Positions 6,875 through 15,475 of a stretch of DNA of 36,616 nucleotides are shown here, in pieces. This DNA is from CAZHBA01 sp964530225 (GTDB taxonomy: Bacteria > Pseudomonadota > Alphaproteobacteria > UBA6615). Position 1 is the stretch's first letter. Every line of letters begins with the position of its first letter. The position numbers and the translations under genes are program-made. The notes beneath the pieces were generated by a model. That model had not been told where the DNA came from. It saw only the letters and a program-made list of their open reading frames with translations, and made no database searches. The stretch covers positions 1-36,616 of the forward strand of contig CAZHBA010000070.1 of NCBI GenBank assembly GCA_964530225.1. Reading direction: 5' to 3'.

Positions 6875-7798
6875 GTGACAGATACGCCTAAACTATCGAT
6901 GCGCCCGCTCGACTGGGGCATGCTGACCGTACTGTCGACGTTCTGGGGCGGGTCGTTTCTGTTCGTCGGCATCGCCATCAGCGACTTTCCGGCGATCACC
7001 ATCGCCTTTCTCCGGGTCATTGTCGGCACCTTGTTTCTTTGGCTTGTTCTGGTCTCAATGCGCATCAAGATGCCCACGAAGCCACGGCTTTGGGCATCCT
7101 TTCTGATCATGGGTGCGCTCAACGGCGCTGTCCCCTTTTCACTGATCGCCTGGGGCCAATCGCACATAGCCAGCGGTTTGGCGTCGATACTAATCGCGGT
7201 AACCCCCTTGTTCGCCGTCGTCGGCGCTCACTTCGCAACGACCGACGAGCACATGACGGTAAGCCGCTTGGCTGGCGTCCTTACCGGACTTTTCGGCGTT
7301 ATCGTTCTCATCGGTCCGGAAGCTCTGGATGGTTTCGGAAACGGCCTATTTGGCCAGATCGCAATTATCCTTGCAGCAGTGCTTTATGCCTCGGCGAGTA
7401 TTTATGGCCGGCGGTTTTCCAAGCAGGACATTCCGCCCTTGGTCGTCGCAACGGGCCAGGTGAGCGCAGCGAATGTACTGTTGCTACCCATGGTCTTGCT
7501 CGTCGATAAGCCCTGGCAACTTGCCGCTCCCAGTGCTTTATCGTGGGCCGCGATCGGCAGCCTTGGAGTTATCTCTACCGGGGTGGCTTATCTGCTCTAT
7601 TTCCGCGTTCTCGCGTCAGCCGGCGCAACCAACTTGATGCTGGTTAACTTCCTGGTGCCGATCACCGCTATTGTGCTGGGCATCTTGGTATTAGACGAAG
7701 TTCTTTTGGTCCAGCATATCGCCGGTATGCTGCTGATCGCCGCTGGCCTGGCGCTGATGGATGGCCGGGTTCTCGCGAAAATCAAAAACCTCTTATAA
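6875..7798 (+). CDS. EamA/DMT-superfamily transporter
   Basis: A 307-residue inner-membrane protein with ten hydrophobic segments arranged as two EamA repeats. Repeat one starts LTVLSTFWGGSFLFVGIA and includes FLRVIVGTLFLW; repeat two starts near FGQIAIILAAVLYASASIY and ends VQHIAGMLLIAAGLALM. Typical family marks are the GGSF/L motif in helix 1, the F-x-R in helix 2 and the charged start of helix 10. Such proteins usually export amino acids or other small metabolites; this substrate is unknown. The start is GTG 6875 with GGAAG upstream; the ATG at 6899 has no ribosome site and would remove part of the cytoplasmic tail only. Confidence 0.88.
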   Translation: MTDTPKLSMRPLDWGMLTVLSTFWGGSFLFVGIAISDFPAITIAFLRVIVGTLFLWLVLVSMRIKMPTKPRLWASFLIMGALNGAVPFSLIAWGQSHIASGLASILIAVTPLFAVVGAHFATTDEHMTVSRLAGVLTGLFGVIVLIGPEALDGFGNGLFGQIAIILAAVLYASASIYGRRFSKQDIPPLVVATGQVSAANVLLLPMVLLVDKPWQLAAPSALSWAAIGSLGVISTGVAYLLYFRVLASAGATNLMLVNFLVPITAIVLGILVLDEVLLVQHIAGMLLIAAGLALMDGRVLAKIKNLL

Positions 7799-7854
7799 GT
7801 AAGCCGAGGATCGGCCTAACAAGCTGTGGCCGGGCCAAGGAAAATTTGCCAAAA

Positions 7855-7872
7855 TAACGCTAACGCTAACGC
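7855..7872. repeat. (TAACGC)x3 hexamer tandem repeat
   Basis: Three perfect copies of TAACGC lie 24 bp upstream of the dienelactone hydrolase start. A run of three is short, but it sits in the leader. It may be a slippage-prone array or a set of adjacent binding half-sites. Confidence 0.6.
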
Positions 7873-7896
7873 TAAACTGCGCCGGGGAGGGAAACA

Positions 7897-8577
7897 ATGC
7901 CAAGCGCCGAGATTACCTATACGACCCGCAATGACGAGACATTCACGGGATACCTTTCGTCTCCCGATGGCGACGGGAAATATCCCGGTATCCTGCTAAT
8001 CACCGCAATATTTGGCGTCGACGATGAAATGACGGAATTGTCCGACGCCTGGGCGGCTGACGGGTTCGTCGTCTCAGCACCCGATATTTTCTGGCGAGTC
8101 ATGCCGGGGCCGACCGCGGACATGGAAACAGCGTTCGCACGCTACGAAGCATTCGACGCTGATCAGGGCATGCTCGACATCGAAGATCTTATCGCTGATC
8201 TGAAGGCGCGACCCCAATGCAACGGCAAGGTCGCCGTATTGGGGTTCTGCTTCGGCGGCCGCTACGCTCACCTCGCTGCTGCACGGTTGGGTGTCGATGC
8301 AGCCGGCTCGTACCATGGCACGCGGATCGGTGAGCACGTCGACGAGACCGGTCAGGTCGCCTGCCCGGTCAGCTTCCATTTCGGCGCCGACGACCCGCAC
8401 GTGCCGATGGAAGAGGTCGACACAATTAAGGCCGCCTATGCCGGCCGCGACAATGCCGAGATCGTTGTCCACCCCGGCGCCGAGCACAATTTTGCGATGC
8501 CGTACAAACCGGGCTACCAGGAAGCCGCGGCGAAGGCTTCGCGCGATGCCGTGCTGCGCTGCTTTAAATCGATATAG
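7897..8577 (+). CDS. dienelactone hydrolase family protein
   Basis: A 226-residue cytosolic alpha/beta hydrolase of the dienelactone hydrolase family. The Cys-Asp-His triad is intact: C118 in GFCFGG (nucleophile elbow), an Asp in FGADDPHVP (165/166) and H197 in GAEHNF. The N-terminus (ITYTTRNDETFTGYLSSP) fits the family's first strands. Members hydrolyse dienelactone to maleylacetate in modified ortho-cleavage pathways, though many act on other lactones or esters. The gene is full length with a strong GGAGGG ribosome site. It converges with the MscS gene over a 20-bp gap. Confidence 0.88.
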   Translation: MPSAEITYTTRNDETFTGYLSSPDGDGKYPGILLITAIFGVDDEMTELSDAWAADGFVVSAPDIFWRVMPGPTADMETAFARYEAFDADQGMLDIEDLIADLKARPQCNGKVAVLGFCFGGRYAHLAAARLGVDAAGSYHGTRIGEHVDETGQVACPVSFHFGADDPHVPMEEVDTIKAAYAGRDNAEIVVHPGAEHNFAMPYKPGYQEAAAKASRDAVLRCFKSI

Positions 8578-8597
8578 TCACCGGAAAACGGGTCACC

Positions 8598-9932
8598 TCA
8601 CCCTGGCTGGTCAGAGACCGCTTGTAAGCTGGAAGCCCGCGCCTCGGGCGCAACCGACCTTAAGTGCAGGTCACGCTGCGGGAACGGTATCTCGATGCCG
8701 TTCTCCTGGAAGCGGTCCCAGATTTCCAGCAGAATTTCGCTTTTCACGTTCGACAGGCCGTTTTGTGGGTCCACCACCCAGAAACGCACCTCAAGATCGA
8801 TCGCACTGTCGCCAAACCCCCTCAACAAACAGATCGGGTTCGGGGTGTCGAGCACGCGCGGATTCGCTGTAGCGGCCCCAATGCACAACGCGATGGCGAT
8901 GCGCACGTCCGACGAATAAGCGATCCCTACTGGAATCTTCTGACGGATACGTAAATTACTAAACGACCAGTTTTCGACCCGCGTGGTGATCAGCTCTTCG
9001 TTGGGAATCAAATGCTCAATACCGTCGCGGGTTATTACCGAGACGTAGCGCGCGCCCAGCGACTGGATCCAGCCATAAGTTCCCGACACGCCAATGGTGT
9101 CACCGGGTTTGATCGACTTGTCCAACAGCAGAATAATACCGCTGATGAAATTGGCGATAATTTTTTGAAGACCGAACCCGATACCGACGCCCAATGCACC
9201 GCCAAATACGGCGAAAACAGTCAGGTCAATACCGACAGCATCGATTGCGACCACCCCGGCAATGATAATCAGAGCAATTTTAAGTAGCTTTGAGAACAAC
9301 ACCTGGATCGAGGGTGTCAGGGTAGGCAGCTTTTTGATTCGCCGCTCCAGAACGCTGGAGACCAGATTGGCCAGCCACAACAGCACTACTAGATAGAACA
9401 CGCCTTTGGCGACCGACAGCGCGGTCACCCGAACATCGCCGATATGCAGGGAAATCCCGTCCAGCATACTCAGCGCGGGATGCAACAATTCAACGATGTT
9501 GAGCACCGCGATCGCCCAGATGATTACGGCGAAAAACCGCGCCCATGCCGCATCGCTCACAAATTTCGAGACCAGCCGGATGATAATCCAGGCATTGACC
9601 AAGCTGACGACAACCGACATTAGCTTGTTCGGCCATTGCGTATTCGCGGCGATTTCCACAGCAAGCCAAAGTAAAATAACCCAGAGCACCGGTGTGACCA
9701 GGGTCAGGAACGTGCTGCAAGCAAAGGACAGGCGGGAATCGTCAGCGGCCTCGTCGAGCCGCCTTTGCAGCCAGCGGCGAAACAGCGGTGCCATCATGAT
9801 CGCCCCCACAAATGCGATGGCGATAACACCGGCTTGCCACAGCGCTGCCGTGGTTAATAGCTCCGTCGATATCCAGTCGAATGCGCCGTCGGCGTAACCT
9901 TCAAGAGCCGCCGTGTCGATGAGGCCGTTCAT
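8598..9932 (-). CDS. MscS-family mechanosensitive channel
   Basis: A 444-residue inner-membrane protein with six predicted helices (about 31-50, 72-97, 102-124, 131-151, 172-195, 215-245). These are followed by the MscS pore helix and beta domain: FGGALGVGIGFGLQKIIANF (243-262) carries the Gly/Ala pattern of the TM3 pore. After it come LLLDKSIKPGDTI (268-280), GWIQSLGARYVSVITRDG and LIPNEELITTRVENWS (308-323), all diagnostic. The extra N-terminal helices and the alpha/beta C-terminus make it a larger YbdG/YnaI-like channel rather than a minimal MscS. Its role is probably release of solutes on hypo-osmotic shock. The ribosome site is weak. Confidence 0.93.
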   Translation of the reverse strand: MNGLIDTAALEGYADGAFDWISTELLTTAALWQAGVIAIAFVGAIMMAPLFRRWLQRRLDEAADDSRLSFACSTFLTLVTPVLWVILLWLAVEIAANTQWPNKLMSVVVSLVNAWIIIRLVSKFVSDAAWARFFAVIIWAIAVLNIVELLHPALSMLDGISLHIGDVRVTALSVAKGVFYLVVLLWLANLVSSVLERRIKKLPTLTPSIQVLFSKLLKIALIIIAGVVAIDAVGIDLTVFAVFGGALGVGIGFGLQKIIANFISGIILLLDKSIKPGDTIGVSGTYGWIQSLGARYVSVITRDGIEHLIPNEELITTRVENWSFSNLRIRQKIPVGIAYSSDVRIAIALCIGAATANPRVLDTPNPICLLRGFGDSAIDLEVRFWVVDPQNGLSNVKSEILLEIWDRFQENGIEIPFPQRDLHLRSVAPEARASSLQAVSDQPG

Positions 9933-10004
9933 ATCGCCAGAAGTTTAGACGGTGGCGAAGATTCGCAACTACAGCCAATGTCCTTTGTAGCCGATTGGCA
10001 GGCG

Positions 10005-10694
10005 TTACCGGTTCGACTTGATCGCCAACGCCGTGCTCAGATTATCGGCGTTGGTCACCCAGCCAAAGACATGTTCGAAGTTCCACAGGGTCGCCTGGCG
10101 ATTAAAGTCGGGACCAGAGTGATTCATGGCATCTTCGACTAGAATCGGCCAATACTCGCTGAAAAAAGCGTCGCGTGCGGTGCTTTCGACGCACACATTG
10201 GTGGCGACACCGGTGAACAGCAGATAGCGGATATTCTCACTGCGTAGATAGCTGTCCAGATTAGTCCCCCGGAAGCCGCTATAGCGTGATTTGGCGACCA
10301 CGTGATCGCCGGGCTGCGGCGTTAATTCATCGACGATCTGCCAGTCCCAGGTATTTTCGGTAATCAGCGTGCCCGCCAGTTCCGGGCGGTTGCGCATCAT
10401 TACCATGCCCAATTCCTTATGGTAATTGGGCGAAACCGGGCCGCCGGCATTGCTCAAATCGGCGCTGTAGGTCATCTGCAGATATATTACCTTCACACCC
10501 GCCGCGCGGGTCGTCGCCAACACCCGCCGGTTAACCTCGATAGCTTTTTCCGCGCCGGAAATATCGAAACCCGCCAGATCGAACATACCGCCCTTCGAGA
10601 GGAAAGCATTCTGCATGTCGACGACGACCAACGCTGTTTGAGCTAAATCGACGACAACCGGTTCCGGCTTTGCAGCCAATGGGACCATGTCCAA
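10005..10694 (-). CDS. rutB: RutB-like isochorismatase-fold amidohydrolase
   Basis: A 229-residue cysteine hydrolase of the isochorismatase superfamily. The triad is visible as D26 (VVVDMQNAF), K135 (AKSRYSGF) and C168 (GVATNVCVESTARDAFF). Position numbers and flanking motifs follow RutB closely, including GGPVSPNYHK, WDWQIVDELTPQPGD, FRGTNLDSYLRS and the C-terminal FGWVTNAD. RutB hydrolyses ureidoacrylate (peroxyureidoacrylate) to aminoacrylate, CO2 and NH3 in pyrimidine catabolism. No other rut gene is in the window, so a related amide such as biuret is an alternative substrate. ATG 10694 has an AAAGGA ribosome site. Confidence 0.8.
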   Translation of the reverse strand: MDMVPLAAKPEPVVVDLAQTALVVVDMQNAFLSKGGMFDLAGFDISGAEKAIEVNRRVLATTRAAGVKVIYLQMTYSADLSNAGGPVSPNYHKELGMVMMRNRPELAGTLITENTWDWQIVDELTPQPGDHVVAKSRYSGFRGTNLDSYLRSENIRYLLFTGVATNVCVESTARDAFFSEYWPILVEDAMNHSGPDFNRQATLWNFEHVFGWVTNADNLSTALAIKSNR

Positions 10695-11065
10695 TCCTTT
10701 CTTCGTACGGTTCGCTTTTAGAGGACCTTTTGCTTAACCGCTATCCCCAGATTTTCGGTGACAATCTTAGAGACAAATCTCATCAGTCGGTCAGGGGCTG
10801 ACAACACACCGTGGCAACCAGATGACCCGCTGGGTCGCTTTGTTGCATAACTCCGCTTCGACGAAGATCTCCTGACTCGCCGTCGACGTGTTGCAGCGCG
10901 TGCGGCGGTCGCTGCAAATAAGTTCGCGCTTTTCGTCTTCGTCGGTTCGCAGCGACGACCGCGATGTACCCTGATCGCCACGATAGGTTGGGTTTACTTG
11001 CGCGCACGACATGATCCCCCGAAATATCGAACCCACCTGAAACAGAATACCAGATAGCCGTCCTC
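10695..11065. other. non-coding spacer, no clear gene
   Basis: I find no frame with convincing protein character. The stretch around 10842-10880 (containing TTTGTTGCATAA, then a GAC-rich palindromic region) faintly recalls insertion-sequence ends, but no transposase motif or matching terminal repeat was found. Confidence 0.4.
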
Positions 11066-11299
11066 TCACGTCGCCCTAGCAGCCTTGTTCAGCTCAGATA
11101 GAAATATGCCGCGAAACTTCAGCGCCATATCGGTCGGGTCGAAGATATCGATGCGCCGGCTCAAATTCCACAAATGATGGCGCTAACCCACGCCGCAGAA
11201 TTCAAGCAATGCGGTCTGAACACGTCAGGTATTGTGGTTTTCCAAGGTAGCTGGATAGCGATAGCCGGGACCGGCACAAAGATTGGAAAACTGATTCGC
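11066..11299 (-). pseudogene. C-terminal gene remnant with two in-frame nonsense codons
   Basis: On the minus strand one reading frame runs 78 codons with coherent protein character. It reads ANQFSNLCAGPGYRYPATLE, NHNT, stop (TGA, 11227-11225), RVQTALLEFCGVG, stop (TAG, 11185-11183), then RHHLWNLSRRIDIFDPTDMA and KFRGIFLSELNKAARAT, ending at TGA 11068-11066. No frameshift is needed across 230 bases, which is hard to explain by chance, and the final 38 codons have normal codon bias. It looks like the end of a soluble enzyme killed by point mutations. I do not recognise the family. Confidence 0.5.
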
Positions 11300-11453
11300 T
11301 ATTAAGATACTAGTAAGTATCGGTTGAATTTAGATGATTTATATATTCGTAGAGCGTGTAGCCCCTGACGTAAGTACATTTCGGCGCTAAATTACCACCC
11401 CAAACCGCACGTATATCGGGCTATGCCAAGATGGCGGGGTAAAAGGATAGACC

Positions 11454-12389
11454 ATGAAAATCCTCATTTTGGGCGCTGGCGCCATTGGTGGATATCTCGG
11501 CGGGCGGTTGACGGAAGCCGGTGCCGACATAAGCTTTCTGGTGCGCGACGCCCGGCGTGTTCAGTTAGAGCGCGATGGGTTGCACCTACGCAGTGTGTTC
11601 GGCGACCTTGATTGCCCGGTAGCCACCGTCAGCGCCAAAGGACTGGCGCCCGACTACGATTTGGTGCTCCTGACCTGCAAAGCCTACGATTTGGACAGCG
11701 CCATCGCGGCCATATCGCCAGGCCTGGCGCCCCGAGGCATGGTGCTACCAATCCTCAACGGACTTGGTCATATCGCAGCCCTTAACCAGGTTTTCGGCCA
11801 AGAGCGGGTACTCGGCGGGACAATCAAGCTGTCGGCCACGCGCCTTGCCGACGGCACCATAAAGCACATGAACGACTGGCACTGGTTGCGTTTCGGCGAA
11901 CAGGTCGGCGGGCTGAGCAAGCGCGTGCTGGCGGTACAGGCCGCGTTCGACGGCGCCGTCGGTCTCGAGGTAATCGCAGAAGATAATGTTATGCAGGAGA
12001 TGTGGGAGAAATTCGTCCACTTGGCGACGGCTGCCAGCATGACCTGCCTGATGCGCGCCAACACCGGCCAGATTGTTTCAACTGACGAGGGCGCCGCATT
12101 GTTCCAGCAGATGCTCGAAACTACGGCCGAGGTGGCACAGGCCAGCGGTTATCCACCGAGCGCGGAATTCATGGCTTGCTATCGTGCCCTGTTCGCAGAC
12201 CGCCAGGGAGCCTACGCCACCTCAATGCTGCGCGACATCGAGGCCGGCAACCGCACCGAGGGCGAGCAGATTGTCGGCCTCATGTTACAACGGGCGCGCG
12301 ACTTGGAGATCGACAGCACTTTACTAACCGTCGCCTACGCCCACCTCAAAGCCTACGAAGCCCGCCAGGCCAATGACGGATCGATATAA
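11454..12389 (+). CDS. ketopantoate reductase-family (ApbA/PanE) protein 1
   Basis: A 311-residue NADP-dependent oxidoreductase of the 2-dehydropantoate 2-reductase fold. The N-terminal Rossmann domain begins MKILILGAGAIGG (GxGxxG at 7-12). LLTCKAYD (73-80) and LNGLGH (101-106) frame the substrate cleft. K186 in the WEKFVHLA helix corresponds to catalytic Lys176 of E. coli PanE, and NRTEGEQI supplies the conserved acid. Real PanE makes pantoate for CoA, but there is one such gene per genome and this window has three, so this is more likely a paralogue acting on another 2-oxo acid. The ribosome site AAAGGA is six bases from ATG. The methyltransferase follows after 16 bp. Confidence 0.85.
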   Translation: MKILILGAGAIGGYLGGRLTEAGADISFLVRDARRVQLERDGLHLRSVFGDLDCPVATVSAKGLAPDYDLVLLTCKAYDLDSAIAAISPGLAPRGMVLPILNGLGHIAALNQVFGQERVLGGTIKLSATRLADGTIKHMNDWHWLRFGEQVGGLSKRVLAVQAAFDGAVGLEVIAEDNVMQEMWEKFVHLATAASMTCLMRANTGQIVSTDEGAALFQQMLETTAEVAQASGYPPSAEFMACYRALFADRQGAYATSMLRDIEAGNRTEGEQIVGLMLQRARDLEIDSTLLTVAYAHLKAYEARQANDGSI

Positions 12390-12405
12390 CGTGGAGAATC
12401 CATAA

Positions 12406-13224
12406 ATGACGGATAGCTTCGACAAAGTCGCCTCCCACTATGGCGAAGTGGGCATTGGCGAGCGTATTTTGGCAGCTCTGCAAGAAGAGGGCGTTGACAT
12501 CGATGCGTTAACGCCAAAAGTCCTGTCGTCGATCGACCAGTTCCACACAAGGGGTATCCTGGCGACCCGCGAGCATGCTGAACTCGCCGCTCCAACCGAA
12601 GACATGCACGTGCTCGATGTTGGCTGCGGTATTGGCGGTCCGGCGCGCTACCTGGCCTCGACCTACGGCTGCCGCGTCACCGGGGTCGATCTGACAGAAG
12701 AGTTCGTCGCCGTCGCCAAAATGCTGACCGAGCGCTGCCGCCTCGATCATTTCGTCGATTTCCGCCAGGCCAATGGCCTCGACCTGCCGTTCGACGACGC
12801 CAACTTCGATATGGTGTGGTGCCAGAACGTCACCATGAACATCGAAGACAAAGCTGCCTTCTACCGCGAGATCGCCCGGGTGCTAAAGCCGGGCGGGCGC
12901 TTCACCTCGACCGAGATGGCGACCGGCGCTGTCGGACCGCCCCATTTTCCGCTGCCATGGGCGCGCGTACCCGAAATCAGCTTTCTCGTGCCCCAGGAGG
13001 ACATGCGCGCTACGCTCGAGGCCGCCGGGTTCCGCATCCTCAAGTGGCGCGACACCAGCGCCGAAGTGATTGCCGCAGCACAATCACAAACCAAAAAAGC
13101 CCGCCATAGCAAACTTGGTGTCGGCCTCATCGCCGGCGCCGACACGCCGGAGCGTGTGGCCAATTCGGGCCGTAGCCTCGCCGAAGGCCGCCTCGCCAAC
13201 GTGATGATGGTGGCTGAGATTTAA
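12406..13224 (+). CDS. class I SAM-dependent methyltransferase
   Basis: A 272-residue methyltransferase with motif I VLDVGCGIGGPARYLA (about 70-85), the acidic loop VTGVDLTEEF, DLPFDDANFDMVWCQNVTMN (motif IV region) and IARVLKPGGRF (post-motif). The arrangement resembles UbiE/Coq5 and glycine/sarcosine/dimethylglycine N-methyltransferases, especially the G-G-P-A-R and Q-N-V-T-M-N segments. The substrate is probably a small molecule. The start ATG 12406 lies 16 bp after the KPR-family gene, so the two are likely co-transcribed. Converges with the GMC oxidoreductase. Confidence 0.83.
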   Translation: MTDSFDKVASHYGEVGIGERILAALQEEGVDIDALTPKVLSSIDQFHTRGILATREHAELAAPTEDMHVLDVGCGIGGPARYLASTYGCRVTGVDLTEEFVAVAKMLTERCRLDHFVDFRQANGLDLPFDDANFDMVWCQNVTMNIEDKAAFYREIARVLKPGGRFTSTEMATGAVGPPHFPLPWARVPEISFLVPQEDMRATLEAAGFRILKWRDTSAEVIAAAQSQTKKARHSKLGVGLIAGADTPERVANSGRSLAEGRLANVMMVAEI

Positions 13225-13249
13225 AGGTGAAGCTTCGGTCGCCGGTGCC

Positions 13250-14902
13250 CTATACGACATACTCCGGCGGCAACGGCGCTTGCCCGAGGATCATGTCGGA
13301 AGCCTTTTCCGCGATCATCACCGTCGGTGCGTTGGTGTTGCCGCCGATTAGGGTCGGCATAATAGAGGCGTCGATCACGCGCAGGCCATCGACGACGCGA
13401 ACTTTCAAGCTCTCGTCCACCACCGCACCGTTGTCGGCGCCCATACGGCAACTGCCGACTGGATGATAAACAGTGCTGGCGGCGCTACGCACGAAGGCAT
13501 TAATTTCGTCATCACTTGCCACCTCCGCTCCCGGCCAGATCTCGCCCGTGCTGTATCGTGTCATCGCAGGCTGGGTTAGCACGTGGCGCATCGCCTTGAA
13601 GGCTTCACGCAATGTCGCGCGGTCGCGTTCCGTCGACAGATAGTTCGGCTGGATCTCCGGCGCTTCGGCCGGATCGGCAGAGCGTAGGGTAATCTCGCCG
13701 CGGCTCTCGGGCCGCAACAGGCAGGCGTGGCACATGAAGGCGTCGGGGCGCGTGTGATCGGTGGTCGGCGCTGAGAAGGGCTGGCGGATTAGTGACATGA
13801 GATTGCCGGCGCTAAAATGGAACTGCACGTCAGGCAACTCAAGCTCGGGTGCAGTGCGAATAAATGCGCCACCTTCGAGCGGAAATCCCGCCGCCGGACC
13901 CGAGCGTATCACCATCGCGCGGGCTACGGCAAAGGCGCCGCGCTCTATCCGCGTCAGATCGTCGGTCAAGGTTTTGACCGTGGCGGCATGGACGGTATGG
14001 ATATTGGAATGGTCCTGCAGGTTGCGGCCAACTTCAGGTAAATCGACCACCGGCGCAATGCCGTGACTGCGCAAGTGATTGCCATCGCCAATGCCTGACA
14101 GCATGAGAATATGCGGTGAATTGATCGCACCAGCGGCAAGCAGCACTTCACGCTCAACGCCGACCGTAACTACACGCCTACCTTGGCGGTAGACAACGCT
14201 CCCTGCGCGACTGTCAGCGATAACAATACGCTGCGTCAACGCCTCCGTCTCCACCGTAAGATTAGGCCGCGACAATACTGGACGCAGATAGGCGGCCGCC
14301 GTACTCCAACGGCGGGCATTGCGGATAGTGAACTGATAGCGTCCGAAGCCTTCTTGCTCAGCACCATTGAAGTCGCGATTAACCGGATAGCCAGCTTCAC
14401 GACCGGCCTCGACAAAGGCGTCGAACAGGGGGTTATCGTGGTGCGCCTCGGTAACATTGAGCGGACCGGAATCGCCGTGGAAGGCATCGGCACCACGCTC
14501 GTTACCCTCGGCCCGTTTGAAATAGGGCAACACATCGGCATAGGACCAACCCGCCAACCCCATCTGCCGCCACAAATCGTAGTCGCGGGCGTGGCCGCGA
14601 ATATAGATCATGCCGTTGAGCGACGACGTGCCGCCAAGGGTCTTGCCACGCGGCCACATGATACGCCGGTTATCGAGATTGTCCTGGGGCTCGGTCTCGT
14701 AAGCCCAATTGTAGCGCCGGTTGGGAATCATCTTCGCCAGCCCGACCGGAATATGAATGAACAGGTGGCGGTCGCGCGGACCTGCCTCGAGCAACAACAC
14801 GCGGTTATCCGGGTCGGCACTCAGCCGGTTGGCCAACACGCAACCCGCGCTGCCAGCACCGATGATGACATAGTCGAATTCGGACATACGAAAGTTCGCC
14901 AC
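13250..14902 (-). CDS. GMC-family FAD oxidoreductase (choline/alcohol dehydrogenase-like)
   Basis: A 550-residue glucose-methanol-choline oxidoreductase. The N-terminus has the FAD dinucleotide fold (DYVIIGAGSAGCVLANRL, 10-27) with the adenosine-binding LLLEAG. GMC signature 1 is seen around WPRGKTLGGTSSLNGMIYIR and signature 2 around GAINSPHILMLSGIG. The catalytic His480 is in YHPVGSCRMG, and the second active-site Asn lies in GGNTNAPT. The group includes choline dehydrogenase (BetA) and AlkJ-type alcohol dehydrogenases; no betaine genes are near, so an aliphatic or aromatic alcohol is likely. GTG 14902 has AGGAG upstream; ATG 14887 is an alternative. Confidence 0.92.
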   Translation of the reverse strand: MANFRMSEFDYVIIGAGSAGCVLANRLSADPDNRVLLLEAGPRDRHLFIHIPVGLAKMIPNRRYNWAYETEPQDNLDNRRIMWPRGKTLGGTSSLNGMIYIRGHARDYDLWRQMGLAGWSYADVLPYFKRAEGNERGADAFHGDSGPLNVTEAHHDNPLFDAFVEAGREAGYPVNRDFNGAEQEGFGRYQFTIRNARRWSTAAAYLRPVLSRPNLTVETEALTQRIVIADSRAGSVVYRQGRRVVTVGVEREVLLAAGAINSPHILMLSGIGDGNHLRSHGIAPVVDLPEVGRNLQDHSNIHTVHAATVKTLTDDLTRIERGAFAVARAMVIRSGPAAGFPLEGGAFIRTAPELELPDVQFHFSAGNLMSLIRQPFSAPTTDHTRPDAFMCHACLLRPESRGEITLRSADPAEAPEIQPNYLSTERDRATLREAFKAMRHVLTQPAMTRYSTGEIWPGAEVASDDEINAFVRSAASTVYHPVGSCRMGADNGAVVDESLKVRVVDGLRVIDASIMPTLIGGNTNAPTVMIAEKASDMILGQAPLPPEYVV

Positions 14903-15475
14903 AACCGACGGCAGCTCCTATTGGCGCTTGAGATGGGCCAGAACGATACGCACGATGTTGCCATCTAGCAAACGGGTGAAGCGCAGTTGCATTTCGTTTT
15001 TGCAGGGCAGCACTCTATCCACAACATACTAAAAACGCTTAGTTTTTCACAGATTTATCTTATAAAAAAATACCTCTGAATGTGTCACTTCAAAACCCTA
15101 AATTTCGGTTTGTCTAAATAGAAGGAAACCTCAAGTTTCCCAGACAAGACGATGGGTGTTCCCGAATGATCATGCGGATGGGAATGGGATTGCACCAAAG
15201 TTGGATGGGGTACCTAAACGTTATCAGCAGAATGAGGGAGAATATTGCGGCGGTCAAATTACTCAAGCTCTGGCATCTTACTGGCGATTCGTTAGTGAAT
15301 TATCGATGGCGTCAACTCATCTCTAAATACTGATTGCCGCATACATGGCACAAGCACTCGACGAGCCGCCACAGCCTGCCCAACCGTGAGATTGGCCTCG
15401 GCTAATATTTACTTTTTCGATTAACCGGTCTGTTTTATGTAGATATGATGCCGATCCAGCAGACCCGGGTGGCCT
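14903..15475. other. 573-bp spacer, no supported gene
   Basis: AT-rich at 15030-15120. I see two small inverted repeats: AAAAAC/GTTTTT around GCTTA (15031-15047) and GGAAAC/GTTTCC around CTCAA (15124-15140). Neither is followed by a T-run on the plus strand. A 55-codon plus frame (15166-15333) lacks a ribosome site and family resemblance. The region should carry the GMC promoter, but no clear elements are seen. Confidence 0.5.

Noticed and set aside
10842..10880. TTTGTTGCATAA and neighbouring sequence resembling ends of IS5-type elements
   Set aside because: No second terminal repeat, target duplication or transposase fragment was found in the surrounding 700 bp.
14183..14968. Plus-strand frame opposite the GMC oxidoreductase
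   Set aside because: Antisense shadow; the FAD-binding and His active-site motifs are in the minus frame.
15166..15333. 55-codon plus-strand frame beginning with several Met
   Set aside because: No ribosome site, unusual composition and no family resemblance; probably chance in a spacer.
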